Notes: generated by a model not told the origin, from the sequence alone. A DNA stretch of 10,080 nt from Candidatus Methanosuratincola petrocarbonis (ex Vanwonterghem et al. 2016) (GCA_001717015.1 MAGV01000079.1:20583-30662), one strand, 5' to 3'; shown: positions 1-6,772, counted from the stretch's first letter. Numbers and translations are program-made.

Positions 1-177
1 TAACAATTTGTCCAGACGGTCTGACGCGTCCTTCTTGCTGATCAGGAGCGTCTCCGAAATCCGATCCGTCGTCAGCGGACCCTTCTGGAGGGACAGGAGG
101 ACTTCTCGCGACTTATCGTCGAGCAGGGCTCTGCAGACCTCTGCAAGTTTTTCGTCAGGAACCACTAGGCACACCAT
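1..177 (-). CDS. Probable winged-helix (ArsR-like) regulator, N-terminal part only
   Basis: This gene begins at ATG 177 on the minus strand and runs off the left edge; 59 codons are visible without a stop. A strong Shine-Dalgarno sequence (GGTGAT, minus strand 187-182) sits six bases before the ATG and fixes the start. It overlaps the end of mmp5 by 23 nt, so it is the fourth visible gene of the mcrD-mcrC-mmp5 operon. After a short lead, residues about 18-59 read as helix, 'KGPLT' turn, helix, 'LISKKDASDRLDKLL' helix. This resembles the first part of an ArsR/MarR-type winged helix-turn-helix, with the last helix as the recognition helix. No ligand-binding part is visible, so the effector is unknown. 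The fold call is inference from pattern. The position suggests a local regulator of MCR activation genes, but the gene may simply be co-transcribed. Confidence 0.6.
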   Translation of the reverse strand, partial: MVCLVVPDEKLAEVCRALLDDKSREVLLSLQKGPLTTDRISETLLISKKDASDRLDKLL

Positions 178-622
178 TCTTATCACCAAGAGACTTGAGG
201 AATGACCTTATCTTTGAGACCATTACTCTAGCGTCGTCCTCTGTGCGCGGGTAAGGCACCACTACGACCGGGATGCCCCTACGCTTCAGTATGTAGCGGA
301 TGAATTCATTAGTCCTGCCACAGCTGGCGCACCCGAACAGGGCTTCAGGATCTTCCACCACGATTGCTGCATCAGCCTCTTCTATGAGCGGGCCGATCAG
401 CGCCAGGCGACCCCTCACCCCTGACGGGACTTCTATAGCGGCGTACTTCAGCCCCCTCCTGGGGAATTCAGGGGTGATGTTCATCGGCGGCGAGTCTATC
501 TCTGGCTTCGAGAGGTTCTTGGCAACCTCCTCCCCGAGACCGAGTGGTATATGCCCCTCACGCGTCACGAGGTCGTACAGGATAAGACTGTTGGGCGGGA
601 AAATGAACACTTTAGCCAACAT
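155..622 (-). CDS. mmp5: Methanogenesis marker protein 5 (Mmp5)
   Basis: A 155-residue soluble protein that I recognise as methanogenesis marker protein 5, a family confined to MCR-bearing archaea with no settled biochemical role. The N-terminus 'KVFIFPPNSLILYDLVTREGH' fits the family, and residues 97-106 hold the characteristic 'GCASCGRTNE' stretch with a CxxC pair (C98, C101) followed by RTNE. These are the only cysteines and could bind metal or be redox active; that is inference. The middle ('LALIGPLIEEADAAIVVEDPEALFG') and the end ('GIPVVVVPYPRTEDDARVMV') look like alternating strands and helices of an alpha/beta fold. ATG 622 is supported by GGGAGG (minus 632-627). The start overlaps the mcrC stop by 11 nt and the end overlaps the next gene by 23 nt, so it sits inside an mcrD-mcrC operon. 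This supports a role in MCR maturation or activation. Confidence 0.85.
   Translation of the reverse strand: MLAKVFIFPPNSLILYDLVTREGHIPLGLGEEVAKNLSKPEIDSPPMNITPEFPRRGLKYAAIEVPSGVRGRLALIGPLIEEADAAIVVEDPEALFGCASCGRTNEFIRYILKRRGIPVVVVPYPRTEDDARVMVSKIRSFLKSLGDKNGVPSGS
182..187 (-). promoter_or_regulatory. Ribosome binding site of the left-edge HTH gene
   Basis: GGTGAT on the minus strand matches the archaeal 16S 3' end and lies six bases before ATG 177. It lies inside the end of mmp5, so translation is probably coupled. It is the main evidence that an open frame begins here. Confidence 0.6.
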
Positions 623-1271
623 TATTCCTCCCGAGTATCACTTCTTTGCTGTCTATCTTGCTCAACCAGAACTTCACTTTTATCACTATCTCGTTCAGCT
701 TGTCCCTTGGGCAGCTCACTCCCCGGACAACGCCAGTTACCAGATCCACGATTACCCCGGCACACTCGACCTTGCCAGGTGGCGGCCGCACCAGCCTAGT
801 GATTATCCCGACCTTTGCAAAGTCCTCGTAATCCACGGGAGCTTCGCAGACGACTATCGCCGGGATGTCGACATACCTCAGGAACGACTTTGCCTTGTGG
901 ACTACATGACCGCTGATGCCGCCAAGGTGGATGAGTGCAAGCTTGAAACGCCTTATCTGGAATACTTCCTTTTCGTTCATTCCAGCCATCGATCCGCCAG
1001 GCGCGCCGCCGTACGGTGAGTCAGGAGGGACGCCTGCCCCGGACTCAAGGACAAGCACACTCGTCCTTATCCCCTGCTCCCTGAGACCGTATGTGATCTC
1101 GCAGATCGGCTTGGTTATGTGTCGCTTCGAAGGCGACATGGCGATTGCTACTACCTCAAAGCTCTCGGATTCTGAAATTGTCCCCCGCTGGGCAAGACCG
1201 CCACCCTCCCCGATGCCCATCGACTCCCTGCAGTCGACTATCTGCACATCTCTGCCAATTGAATCCTGCAA
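612..1271 (-). CDS. mcrC: McrC, MCR operon protein C / activation complex subunit
   Basis: McrC is the small protein that links MCR to its ATP-driven activation complex, in which F430 nickel is reduced to Ni(I). Recognition is firm: 'VDCRESMGIGEGGGLAQRG' (about residues 12-30), 'AMSPSKRHITKPICEITYGLRE' (44-65), 'SGAGVPPDSP', 'IPAIVVCEAPVDYEDFAKVG' (136-155) and 'VTGVVRGVSCPRDKLNEI' (178-195) are classic family blocks. Cysteines are at 14, 57, 142, 170 and 187. I place the start at TTG 1271 (219 aa). AAGGTGA (minus 1283-1277) sits five bases upstream, and family members begin just before the 'GRDxQIVDCRE' segment. GTG 1280 (222 aa), GTG 1292 (226 aa) or ATG 1355 (247 aa) would add residues with no family counterpart. 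It follows mcrD with a 1-nt gap and overlaps mmp5. The short Gly-rich insert around residues 88-97 is a local variation. Confidence 0.96.
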   Translation of the reverse strand: MQDSIGRDVQIVDCRESMGIGEGGGLAQRGTISESESFEVVAIAMSPSKRHITKPICEITYGLREQGIRTSVLVLESGAGVPPDSPYGGAPGGSMAGMNEKEVFQIRRFKLALIHLGGISGHVVHKAKSFLRYVDIPAIVVCEAPVDYEDFAKVGIITRLVRPPPGKVECAGVIVDLVTGVVRGVSCPRDKLNEIVIKVKFWLSKIDSKEVILGRNNVG

Positions 1272-1272
1272 C

Positions 1273-1602
1273 CTATTCACCTTGTAGTCCACGAAGGTAG
1301 TCCTTGACGGTGGGCCTCGGCTTGGTAAATTGCCCCACTCGGACGTCATAGCCATAAGGCATGGTCTGGTCGCAGACGGGCTTGAGCTTTGCTATGACGT
1401 CTTCAGGCGCGAATTCAGTCTTCACCACAATTATGAACCTGCCTGTCAGGTGCCCGCCCCCGGAAAACTTAGGGCCGTGGGTCAGAACCTCTTCGACCCC
1501 CTCGGTATCGCGCATTATTGCGGCCAAATCCTTTGCCTTCTTGTCGCTCATCAGTCGCCTTGGCATGATCTCGATTTCCCTGAAATGGGCTTGCTGGGAC
1601 AT
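1273..1602 (-). CDS. mcrD: McrD, MCR operon protein D (short form)
   Basis: McrD is an MCR-associated protein, not part of the catalytic alpha2-beta2-gamma2 enzyme. It is thought to bind apo or inactive MCR and aid assembly or F430 delivery. The family signature is clear at the C-terminus: 'PYGYDVRVGQFTKPRPTVKDYL' (residues 82-103). The N-terminal 'IEIMPRRLMS' (10-19), 'GVEEVLTHGPKF' (35-46) and 'GRFIIVV' (54-60) blocks also match. At 109 residues it is shorter than typical euryarchaeal McrD (roughly 130-170), apparently with a compressed middle. All recognisable blocks are present in order and no frameshift is visible. ATG 1602 is preceded by GTGAT (minus 1612-1608). It is the first gene of the minus-strand operon and faces mmp3 across a 70-bp divergent promoter region. 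Confidence 0.93.
   Translation of the reverse strand: MSQQAHFREIEIMPRRLMSDKKAKDLAAIMRDTEGVEEVLTHGPKFSGGGHLTGRFIIVVKTEFAPEDVIAKLKPVCDQTMPYGYDVRVGQFTKPRPTVKDYLRGLQGE
1277..1283 (-). promoter_or_regulatory. Ribosome binding site deciding the mcrC start
   Basis: AAGGTGA on the minus strand overlaps the last codons of mcrD and lies five bases before TTG 1271. It argues for the TTG start and for coupled translation of mcrD and mcrC. The farther-upstream GTG and ATG candidates lack an equally good site. Confidence 0.5.
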
Positions 1603-1615
1603 CCTGGATCACTAA

Positions 1616-1626
1616 CCTATAAATTA
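1616..1626 (+). promoter_or_regulatory. Putative TATA box for the mmp3-atwA operon
   Basis: CCTATAAATTA is the best TATA match in the divergent region. Initiation about 26 bases downstream of its centre would lie near 1648, giving a leader of about 25 nt with GGAG at 1658-1661 ahead of the TTG start at 1673. It lies only seven bases from the candidate TATA box of the opposing operon. Confidence 0.5.
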
Positions 1627-1633
1627 ATCAGGG

Positions 1634-1643
1634 ATTTAATAAT
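1634..1643 (-). promoter_or_regulatory. Putative TATA box for the mcrD-mcrC-mmp5 operon
   Basis: On the minus strand this reads ATTATTAAAT. A start site about 26 bases from its centre would fall near 1612, leaving a leader of about ten bases that consists essentially of the mcrD Shine-Dalgarno (GTGATCCAGG). A weaker alternative is the minus-strand TTTATAG near 1618-1624, which would place initiation inside mcrD. Confidence 0.4.
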
Positions 1644-1672
1644 GTAGTGCTACCGCTGGAGTTGGACCCCCT

Positions 1673-3208
1673 TTGAGAATCATTATTGACGGAAACGAGT
1701 ATGAGGCAGACGAAGGAGAGCGCCTTGGCGCGATTTTGGAAAGTTTTGGGATAAGGGCAAAAGAGGGGTGCATAATCGCAGTCAAGAAGAAGGTCAGGGA
1801 GGAGAGTGTTGAGACAGACTTATTTGAAATTGAAACGACTAGGGGCCGGATGATACTGCGGGTAGAATGCGGCGAATTCCTCGAGAGATGGAGGAAGTCC
1901 TGCCAAGGCTATGAAGGGGCGGGGGTTAGGTGGACCACCAAGGACGCGGTAGTTTTTGGGTCTACCGTATTCGACGCCCAGCCCTCGATGGAACCGGTCA
2001 GCCTCGGGAGATACGAGGTGACGCTCAGCCTTTCAGGGCTAAGCAAAGAGAATACTCTTCTGGTATTCTCGAAGCGACCGCACTCTGCTTCATATTACCC
2101 GCCCAAGGGATGCGCTGTCCTGGGCAGGATAGTTTATGGGAGGCACTTGGTCGGGCTGCTCAGAATGGGGGACAGAATCCTTTCGATTAAACCAGTACTC
2201 GAGACCAAAGAGCTGGCTAAGTCGCTGCTCAAGGGTGAAGCGGGGACGCTCTTGGAAGATGGCGACAGGATTTTCACTAAAGTCGAGGTTGAGCTCGACT
2301 ACGATTCCCCAGTCTGCGGGGAGCAGGCATACAATGTGTTGAATGATGGTGTCATCAAGGTCTCGTCAGAGACCAGCATTTACATCTGCTACAACGAGAG
2401 GAAGGTCATCGCCTTGCCGGTTGAGAAGCTCGGGGTAAGGAAGAGGGGGAGCTTCACAGTAAGGAATTCAGGGGAGAATGTCGGGGCAGCATACATTTAC
2501 AAGAAGGAGGCCCCGCTTGCGCAGTCACACACCATCGTCGGCAAGGTTGTCGAAGGGCTCGAGCTCGTAGACTTGGCAAAGGAAGGGGACTGCCTCGCGG
2601 TATCAGTCAAGCCCCCGAGGATCGACCTGCTCGGGAAGAGAATCGCTGACGTAAGAGCCTCCCTCAACGCAATGGGCGTCAAGTTGGAGACCGAAGGGGC
2701 ACCTGCGGATACCGATCTGGGCGTGATTGTGGAGCACGAACCGCAGAATTCGCTAGAGATCTACAAGAGCGGGATCGTCAGGTGCAAGGTCATAAGCCCA
2801 GAGAGCATCCTCAAGATCAGGCTTTATGAGGACAAAGCCCCAAACTCGGTGAGGTACTTCAGGGCAGTCACAGGGCTTGAGCGGAAGGCGTTCGGAAAAT
2901 TAAAAGTCTACTTTGCGACCCCGAAGATGGAGATGATCCTTTTTAAAGGGAACGAAGAGATCGCGAAGGGGCTCACGCCGGAGAATACGCCCACCGGGAA
3001 TGTGGTGTCTGGGTCAATAGGGGTCACTAACACAGTAAAGAAGTTCGCAGGCATGATAGGGATCAGGATGACGGACAGCGATAGGTTCGGCCCCACCGCA
3101 GAGAGCTTCGATGGGACGAATCTGATCGGAGAGGTGGAAGGAGGGATAAACCTGCTCAGGAGGCTTAAGGAAGGGAGCGAGATGTACGTTCAGGAGCTGA
3201 GAGGATGA
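1673..3208 (+). CDS. mmp3: Methanogenesis marker protein 3 (Mmp3), MCR activation complex subunit
   Basis: Mmp3 is a large methanogen-specific protein found in the purified MCR activation complex of Methanococcus maripaludis, which carries complex iron-sulfur clusters on the electron route to F430. The 511-residue length is normal for the family. The N-terminal 'MRIIIDGNEYEADEGERLG' looks like a small ubiquitin/ThiS-like beta module. The C-terminal block 'GMIGIRMTDSDRFGPTAESFDGTNLIG' (460-486) is the best family marker and lies in a region related to cyclophilin-like folds. Cysteines are at 33, 66, 77, 147, 215, 239, 307 and 371; which of them bind clusters cannot be told from sequence. The start is TTG 1673, with GGAG 11 bases upstream; no in-frame ATG is better placed. 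It is first in the plus-strand operon, and its stop overlaps mmp6 as ATGA. Confidence 0.95.
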   Translation: MRIIIDGNEYEADEGERLGAILESFGIRAKEGCIIAVKKKVREESVETDLFEIETTRGRMILRVECGEFLERWRKSCQGYEGAGVRWTTKDAVVFGSTVFDAQPSMEPVSLGRYEVTLSLSGLSKENTLLVFSKRPHSASYYPPKGCAVLGRIVYGRHLVGLLRMGDRILSIKPVLETKELAKSLLKGEAGTLLEDGDRIFTKVEVELDYDSPVCGEQAYNVLNDGVIKVSSETSIYICYNERKVIALPVEKLGVRKRGSFTVRNSGENVGAAYIYKKEAPLAQSHTIVGKVVEGLELVDLAKEGDCLAVSVKPPRIDLLGKRIADVRASLNAMGVKLETEGAPADTDLGVIVEHEPQNSLEIYKSGIVRCKVISPESILKIRLYEDKAPNSVRYFRAVTGLERKAFGKLKVYFATPKMEMILFKGNEEIAKGLTPENTPTGNVVSGSIGVTNTVKKFAGMIGIRMTDSDRFGPTAESFDGTNLIGEVEGGINLLRRLKEGSEMYVQELRG

Positions 3209-3627
3209 TCAAGACATTCCTTGTCGTACTTTCTCCGGACTCCAATCTGACTCCCTCCATGCTAGCCGAGAGGGCGTCCCAGATGGGCGGGATAGACTAC
3301 AAGGAGACCTGCTATGGCCTTCTCGTGGAGGGGGAGGAGGAGAAGGTAAGAGCCGCACTAGAGGATATGAGGGCACTAGACCCGAAAAAAGTATTCTACA
3401 AGCAGAGGGGATACAGAATAGGCGACGAGAGGATATGCAGGGCTAAGAGGGGCGGAGGCCCTAGGCCGGGCTACCACATGCTAAGCTCCGAGCGCGAGGT
3501 CCTGAAGAACGTTTCGAAGGCGCTGGAGGGCGAGGCAGAGGAGAAGATCCCTCCCGAGAGGCCGAAGGCCAAGCTCGATGTGGAGAGGCTGAGAAGGGTT
3601 ATCGAAGAAGAGGGTGGGGAAGATTAG
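3205..3627 (+). CDS. mmp6: Methanogenesis marker protein 6 (Mmp6)
   Basis: A 140-residue soluble protein recognised as methanogenesis marker protein 6, restricted to MCR-bearing archaea and of unknown biochemical function. Diagnostic segments are the N-terminal 'VVLSPDSNLTPSMLAER' (7-23), 'KETCYGLLVEGEEEKV' (33-48), and 'GYRIGDERICRAKRGGGPRPGYHML' (69-93). The last is a basic Gly/Pro-rich loop followed by a charged helical tail. It has two cysteines (C36, C78). The ATG overlaps the mmp3 stop in an ATGA arrangement, with GAGAGG just upstream, so translation is coupled. The 3' end overlaps mmp17 by 14 nt. Its place between mmp3 and mmp17, both activation-complex components, suggests an accessory role in assembling or operating that complex. 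I do not recall it being a structural subunit of the M. maripaludis complex. Confidence 0.93.
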   Translation: MIKTFLVVLSPDSNLTPSMLAERASQMGGIDYKETCYGLLVEGEEEKVRAALEDMRALDPKKVFYKQRGYRIGDERICRAKRGGGPRPGYHMLSSEREVLKNVSKALEGEAEEKIPPERPKAKLDVERLRRVIEEEGGED

Positions 3628-4180
3628 GATATTCGTGGATTCATCAGACGAGCTGGGCGGACAGCAGTACAAGTACATAGCAGAGAAGAGCGTCGAGGAC
3701 TTGGGACTCGGAGGGAGCATAGATTCGATCGATATGCTGATTAGGGTAGAGGAACCCGTCTTCATAATTATCATAAGGTACAAGGAAGTCACTGGCAAGA
3801 GCACGCTTGGGGATGCGTCCTATATAGACTCGAGAAAGAACGGGATTAGGATAACACTGAGCAGCGAGATCTTCCTTGGGGATGCGCTCAAGGCGCTCTG
3901 GTCGAAGTACGGCAGGGACAGGGTTGAGCAGATAGGCAGGCTTGAGATCTTTGTTTCGGGCGCAGAACCTGAAGAGGTGAAGGGGATAAAGCTCAGCGAG
4001 AAGGGGTATGACCTGGAATCCAGAATAAACGAGCTCGCGACCAGGATAATCCCGGAAGGGTTCAGGATAAGGAATTCAACGAAAGATAAAGGCATAATCA
4101 CGATAATCGCCTCCGAGGACCCGATAAAGGAAGAATGGAGGGTGCTTGCGAGAAGGCTGGAGGGGGATGCACGTGCTTAA
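3614..4180 (+). CDS. mmp17: Methanogenesis marker protein 17 (Mmp17), MCR activation complex subunit
   Basis: A 188-residue protein matching methanogenesis marker protein 17, a known component of the ATP-dependent MCR activation complex. Visible family features are 'VEEPVFIIIIRYKE' (45-58), 'LWSKYGRDRVEQIGRLEIFV' (95-114), which is the strongest marker, and 'RIIPEGFRIRN' (144-154) with a closing 'IIASEDPIKEEWR' (164-176). The protein has no cysteine at all, so it cannot supply thiolate ligands to the complex's iron-sulfur clusters; a scaffold or interface role fits better (inference). The start is GTG 3614, 14 nt inside the end of mmp6, with AGAAGAGGG just upstream; no later start keeps the conserved N-terminal strand. 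Its end overlaps mmp7 by 14 nt. Confidence 0.88.
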   Translation: MGKIRIFVDSSDELGGQQYKYIAEKSVEDLGLGGSIDSIDMLIRVEEPVFIIIIRYKEVTGKSTLGDASYIDSRKNGIRITLSSEIFLGDALKALWSKYGRDRVEQIGRLEIFVSGAEPEEVKGIKLSEKGYDLESRINELATRIIPEGFRIRNSTKDKGIITIIASEDPIKEEWRVLARRLEGDARA

Positions 4181-5075
4181 GTACCTGCTCTTCGAGGGCG
4201 GCCTCTACAGGCACGAAAGGATAATCGAGTTCCTTGAGGATGTAGGAGGCTTTCTAGTCCAGAAGACAGTTGTTGGACTCGATCTCATAATGAACTTGGC
4301 CGTCCCAGAGGGAGAGCATGAACGCCTCTCAGCGATCGTGTCAGAACTGAAGGGCAAGCTGACCCCTGCGCCACTGATAGGCACGGAGATAGGGGTTGTC
4401 GCACCAACACTCTCCAGGCACCACCTCCCGCACCCAGCCTGCGACATTGCAGAGAACCTGCGAAGGCACGGGGCAAAGACGAACATAATCGGGCTCTCGA
4501 GGGGGGTCGGGCAGAAAATAGTGCACACCACTATAAAGGAAAAGGAGCTCATAGAGGAGCACGACATCGCTGTATTCACCCTCGGAAACTTTGAAAAATG
4601 TCTGATGAAGAAGACCAAGCTTTTCGCAGAGATTGAGGTGCCAGTGATAGTGACGGGCGGGCCCGTAATGAAAAGCATCCCAGGTGCAGAGGCGTATGTC
4701 GGCGGCATAGGCAGGTACCCCGAGAGGGCAAGGACTGGGGAGTCGATCGAGAAGCTCAGGGAGGTCTCGAGGGTCGCTGGCGAGGTAGTCGAGCAAAGGA
4801 GGAGGGAGATGGATCTGGATCCGCTCATCGTCGATCCGATCGTGGTGAAGGCAGAGATCGAGAGGCAGGTTCCCGAGTCCACAGAAGCGCTGTCCCCGAA
4901 CCCGGTCACACTCAAGATAGACGGGGTGAGGGTGAAGTTGCCTTATGACGACTACAAGGATAAGATAGGCAACGTCAGCATCGGGGACAAGAAACTTTCT
5001 GAATTCGCGGTAATAAAGAGGTCACTGATGAGAAACTACATTCTTGTGAAGGTGCTTCCGAAGTCGATGTTTTGA
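4167..5075 (+). CDS. mmp7: Methanogenesis marker protein 7 (Mmp7), MCR activation complex subunit
   Basis: Mmp7 is a methanogen-specific subunit of the MCR activation complex, which is reported to hold clusters resembling the nitrogenase L-cluster. This copy is recognised by 'GTEIGVVAPTLSRHHLPHPACDIAENLRRHGAKTN' (72-106), 'GLSRGVGQKI' (109-118), 'HDIAVFTLGNFEKC' (132-145) and 'VPVIVTGGPV...PGAEAYVGGIGR' (158-183). It has only two cysteines, C92 in 'HPACD' and C145 in 'NFEKC'. Both sit in conserved blocks and are candidate cluster ligands (inference). I choose ATG 4167 (302 aa), which has GGAGG just upstream and begins with the family-like 'YLLFEGGLYRHE'. TTG 4146 would add seven residues with no support. 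The gene overlaps mmp17 by 14 nt. Its stop codon abuts or overlaps the atwA start, depending on which TTG is used. Confidence 0.93.
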   Translation: MHVLKYLLFEGGLYRHERIIEFLEDVGGFLVQKTVVGLDLIMNLAVPEGEHERLSAIVSELKGKLTPAPLIGTEIGVVAPTLSRHHLPHPACDIAENLRRHGAKTNIIGLSRGVGQKIVHTTIKEKELIEEHDIAVFTLGNFEKCLMKKTKLFAEIEVPVIVTGGPVMKSIPGAEAYVGGIGRYPERARTGESIEKLREVSRVAGEVVEQRRREMDLDPLIVDPIVVKAEIERQVPESTEALSPNPVTLKIDGVRVKLPYDDYKDKIGNVSIGDKKLSEFAVIKRSLMRNYILVKVLPKSMF

Positions 5076-5092
5076 AGGGGGTTGTATGCAGT

Positions 5093-6772
5093 TTGTTGCT
5101 TGAAGTAGTAGACCTCACAAAGAAATACCCCGAGAGAGGCATCATTGCCCTGGACGGGGTCACTTTTTCAGTAGGGGAAGGAGAAGTGGTCGGGATCGTG
5201 GGCAGAAGCGGCGCTGGCAAGAGCACACTCTTGAGGATACTCAGAGGGGTCGAGAGCTTTGACCAAGGATCTGTGAGCTTCGATGGGATCAGCATAACAC
5301 CCTCCTCCCCGAAGGGAGATGTATTGGAGCTTCAGCGGAAGACGGCAATCCAGCTCCAGAGGAGCTTCGGGCTCTGGCCCGACAGTGCAGTGGACAACGT
5401 GGTGAGGGCACTGAGGTATTCCGACGGTTTCGACGAGACGATCCCCGAAGCGGAAGGGGAGTATAGGGAATACCACGAGAGGGCGATGGAGATTCTCAGG
5501 GTGGTCGGGCTGGACAAGAGGGCAGGCCTCTGGTCCGAAGTCCTCAGCGGGGGCGAGAAGCAGAGGCTGATCATTGCCAGGCAGATAGCAAGAAGGCCGA
5601 AGCTTTTGCTGTTGGACGAGCCTGGCACGATGACGTGCCCGGCAACAAGGGAAGCGCTCTTGGATGCCCTGAAACGTGCAAACAGGGAGCTTGGTATCGC
5701 GATCCTCTTCGCATCGCACAACCCCCAGACGCACAGATCGCTCTCGGAGAGGACGATCCTCATCGACAAGGGCAAGCTCATTGAGGACGGCAAGACGGAA
5801 GCAGTGCTTGCCAGGTTCCTATCAGGTATCGAAGAGCCGCTAGAGAAGACCAGGATAGACGGGCCCGTAGTGCTGAAGATAGAGGGGGCATGCAAGACGT
5901 ACAAGCTCATACCTTATGGCTTGGTCTTCGAGATGGCTGAGACCAACCTGGAGTTCAGGAGGGGCGAGATAACGGGCATAGTAGGCCCTTCGGGTGCAGG
6001 CAAGACGGTCGTCCTGAGGATGCTATCCGGACTCGAACTCCCTGACAAGGGCGAGGTGAAAGTAACTTACAAGGGCGAGTGGGTGGTGCTCGGAAAGCTA
6101 GGCAGGAAAAACATGCTCGCGAGGAGGCGCATAGGCATACTCCACCAGGAGTTCGATTTGCCCCACTTCGCCAGGGTTCTAGATCTCTTCGCGGCGAAGC
6201 TAGGGCTCAAGGACTATGGCTCGCTCGAAGCCGCGCTGAGGAAGGGTAAAAGAGCCGGGCTCTCTGAGGAGCTGGTGGACGCGCTGAGCAGGGTTTCGGA
6301 GCTCCCGGAGGGCGAGATGAAGGCAAAGCTGAGCGAGATGGGGATAACCAACGATCTGCTGAGGGAACTGTTCAGATCCAAAGACCCGGAAAAGGCAAGG
6401 GATGTAGCGCTCGCAGCGCTGGAGGCGGTAGGCCTGAGCCCAGAGATCCTGGACCGCAACGTGTACGAGCTTAGCGGGGGCGAGAAGATCAGGGTAGCCC
6501 TTGCGCTGTCGCTGGTCTCTAGTCCAAAGGTACTCATCCTCGACGAGCCCTTCGGCGACCTGGATCCCATAACCCTGAGGTTAGTCGCGAATTCGCTGAA
6601 GATGGTCAAGAAGAAGCTAAGGCCAGCCATTGTGCTTGTCAGCCACCAGCTTGACCTCCTCGAGGAGGTCTCTGACAGGGCAGTGCTGATGCTGAACGGA
6701 AGAGTTGTGATGGACGGTGACCCGTCCTCGGTTGTGAGCAAGTTCTTGGAGGAGATAGAGCGTGGAATTTGA
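5093..6772 (+). CDS. atwA: AtwA, component A2: double-ABC ATPase of MCR activation
   Basis: Cytoplasmic ATPase with two fused ABC nucleotide-binding domains and no membrane segments; it supplies ATP energy for reductive activation of MCR. Numbered from TTG 5093 (559 aa), domain 1 has Walker A GRSGAGKS (37-44), signature LSGGEK (151-156), Walker B ending LDEP (174-177) and H-loop His209. Domain 2 has GPSGAGKT (298-305), LSGGEK (460-465), LDEP (483-486) and His518. Both sites look catalytically complete. Domain 1 carries the family-typical 'EPGTMTCPATR' instead of a usual D-loop. A long charged insert (about 370-445) separates the domain 2 Q-loop from its signature. TTG 5093 has AAGGGGG nine bases upstream and gives a family-like start. 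TTG 5072, overlapping the mmp7 stop, is an alternative adding seven residues. The 3' end overlaps the next gene by 11 nt. Confidence 0.97.
   Translation: MLLEVVDLTKKYPERGIIALDGVTFSVGEGEVVGIVGRSGAGKSTLLRILRGVESFDQGSVSFDGISITPSSPKGDVLELQRKTAIQLQRSFGLWPDSAVDNVVRALRYSDGFDETIPEAEGEYREYHERAMEILRVVGLDKRAGLWSEVLSGGEKQRLIIARQIARRPKLLLLDEPGTMTCPATREALLDALKRANRELGIAILFASHNPQTHRSLSERTILIDKGKLIEDGKTEAVLARFLSGIEEPLEKTRIDGPVVLKIEGACKTYKLIPYGLVFEMAETNLEFRRGEITGIVGPSGAGKTVVLRMLSGLELPDKGEVKVTYKGEWVVLGKLGRKNMLARRRIGILHQEFDLPHFARVLDLFAAKLGLKDYGSLEAALRKGKRAGLSEELVDALSRVSELPEGEMKAKLSEMGITNDLLRELFRSKDPEKARDVALAALEAVGLSPEILDRNVYELSGGEKIRVALALSLVSSPKVLILDEPFGDLDPITLRLVANSLKMVKKKLRPAIVLVSHQLDLLEEVSDRAVLMLNGRVVMDGDPSSVVSKFLEEIERGI

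Noticed and set aside
300..1287. Long plus-strand open frames opposite mmp5 and mcrC
   Set aside because: They are shadows of the minus-strand genes: no ribosome sites, no family resemblance, and the opposite strand encodes unmistakable McrC and Mmp5.
1273..1355. N-terminal extension of McrC to ATG 1355
   Set aside because: It would read 28 residues out of frame through conserved mcrD codons (the TKPRPTVKDYL region), and known McrC proteins begin just before the GRDxQIVDCRE segment.
4205..4915. A 236-codon minus-strand frame rich in Ser/Thr opposite mmp7
   Set aside because: Ser/Leu-rich low-complexity composition is typical of antisense to high-GC coding sequence; mmp7 on the other strand is certain.
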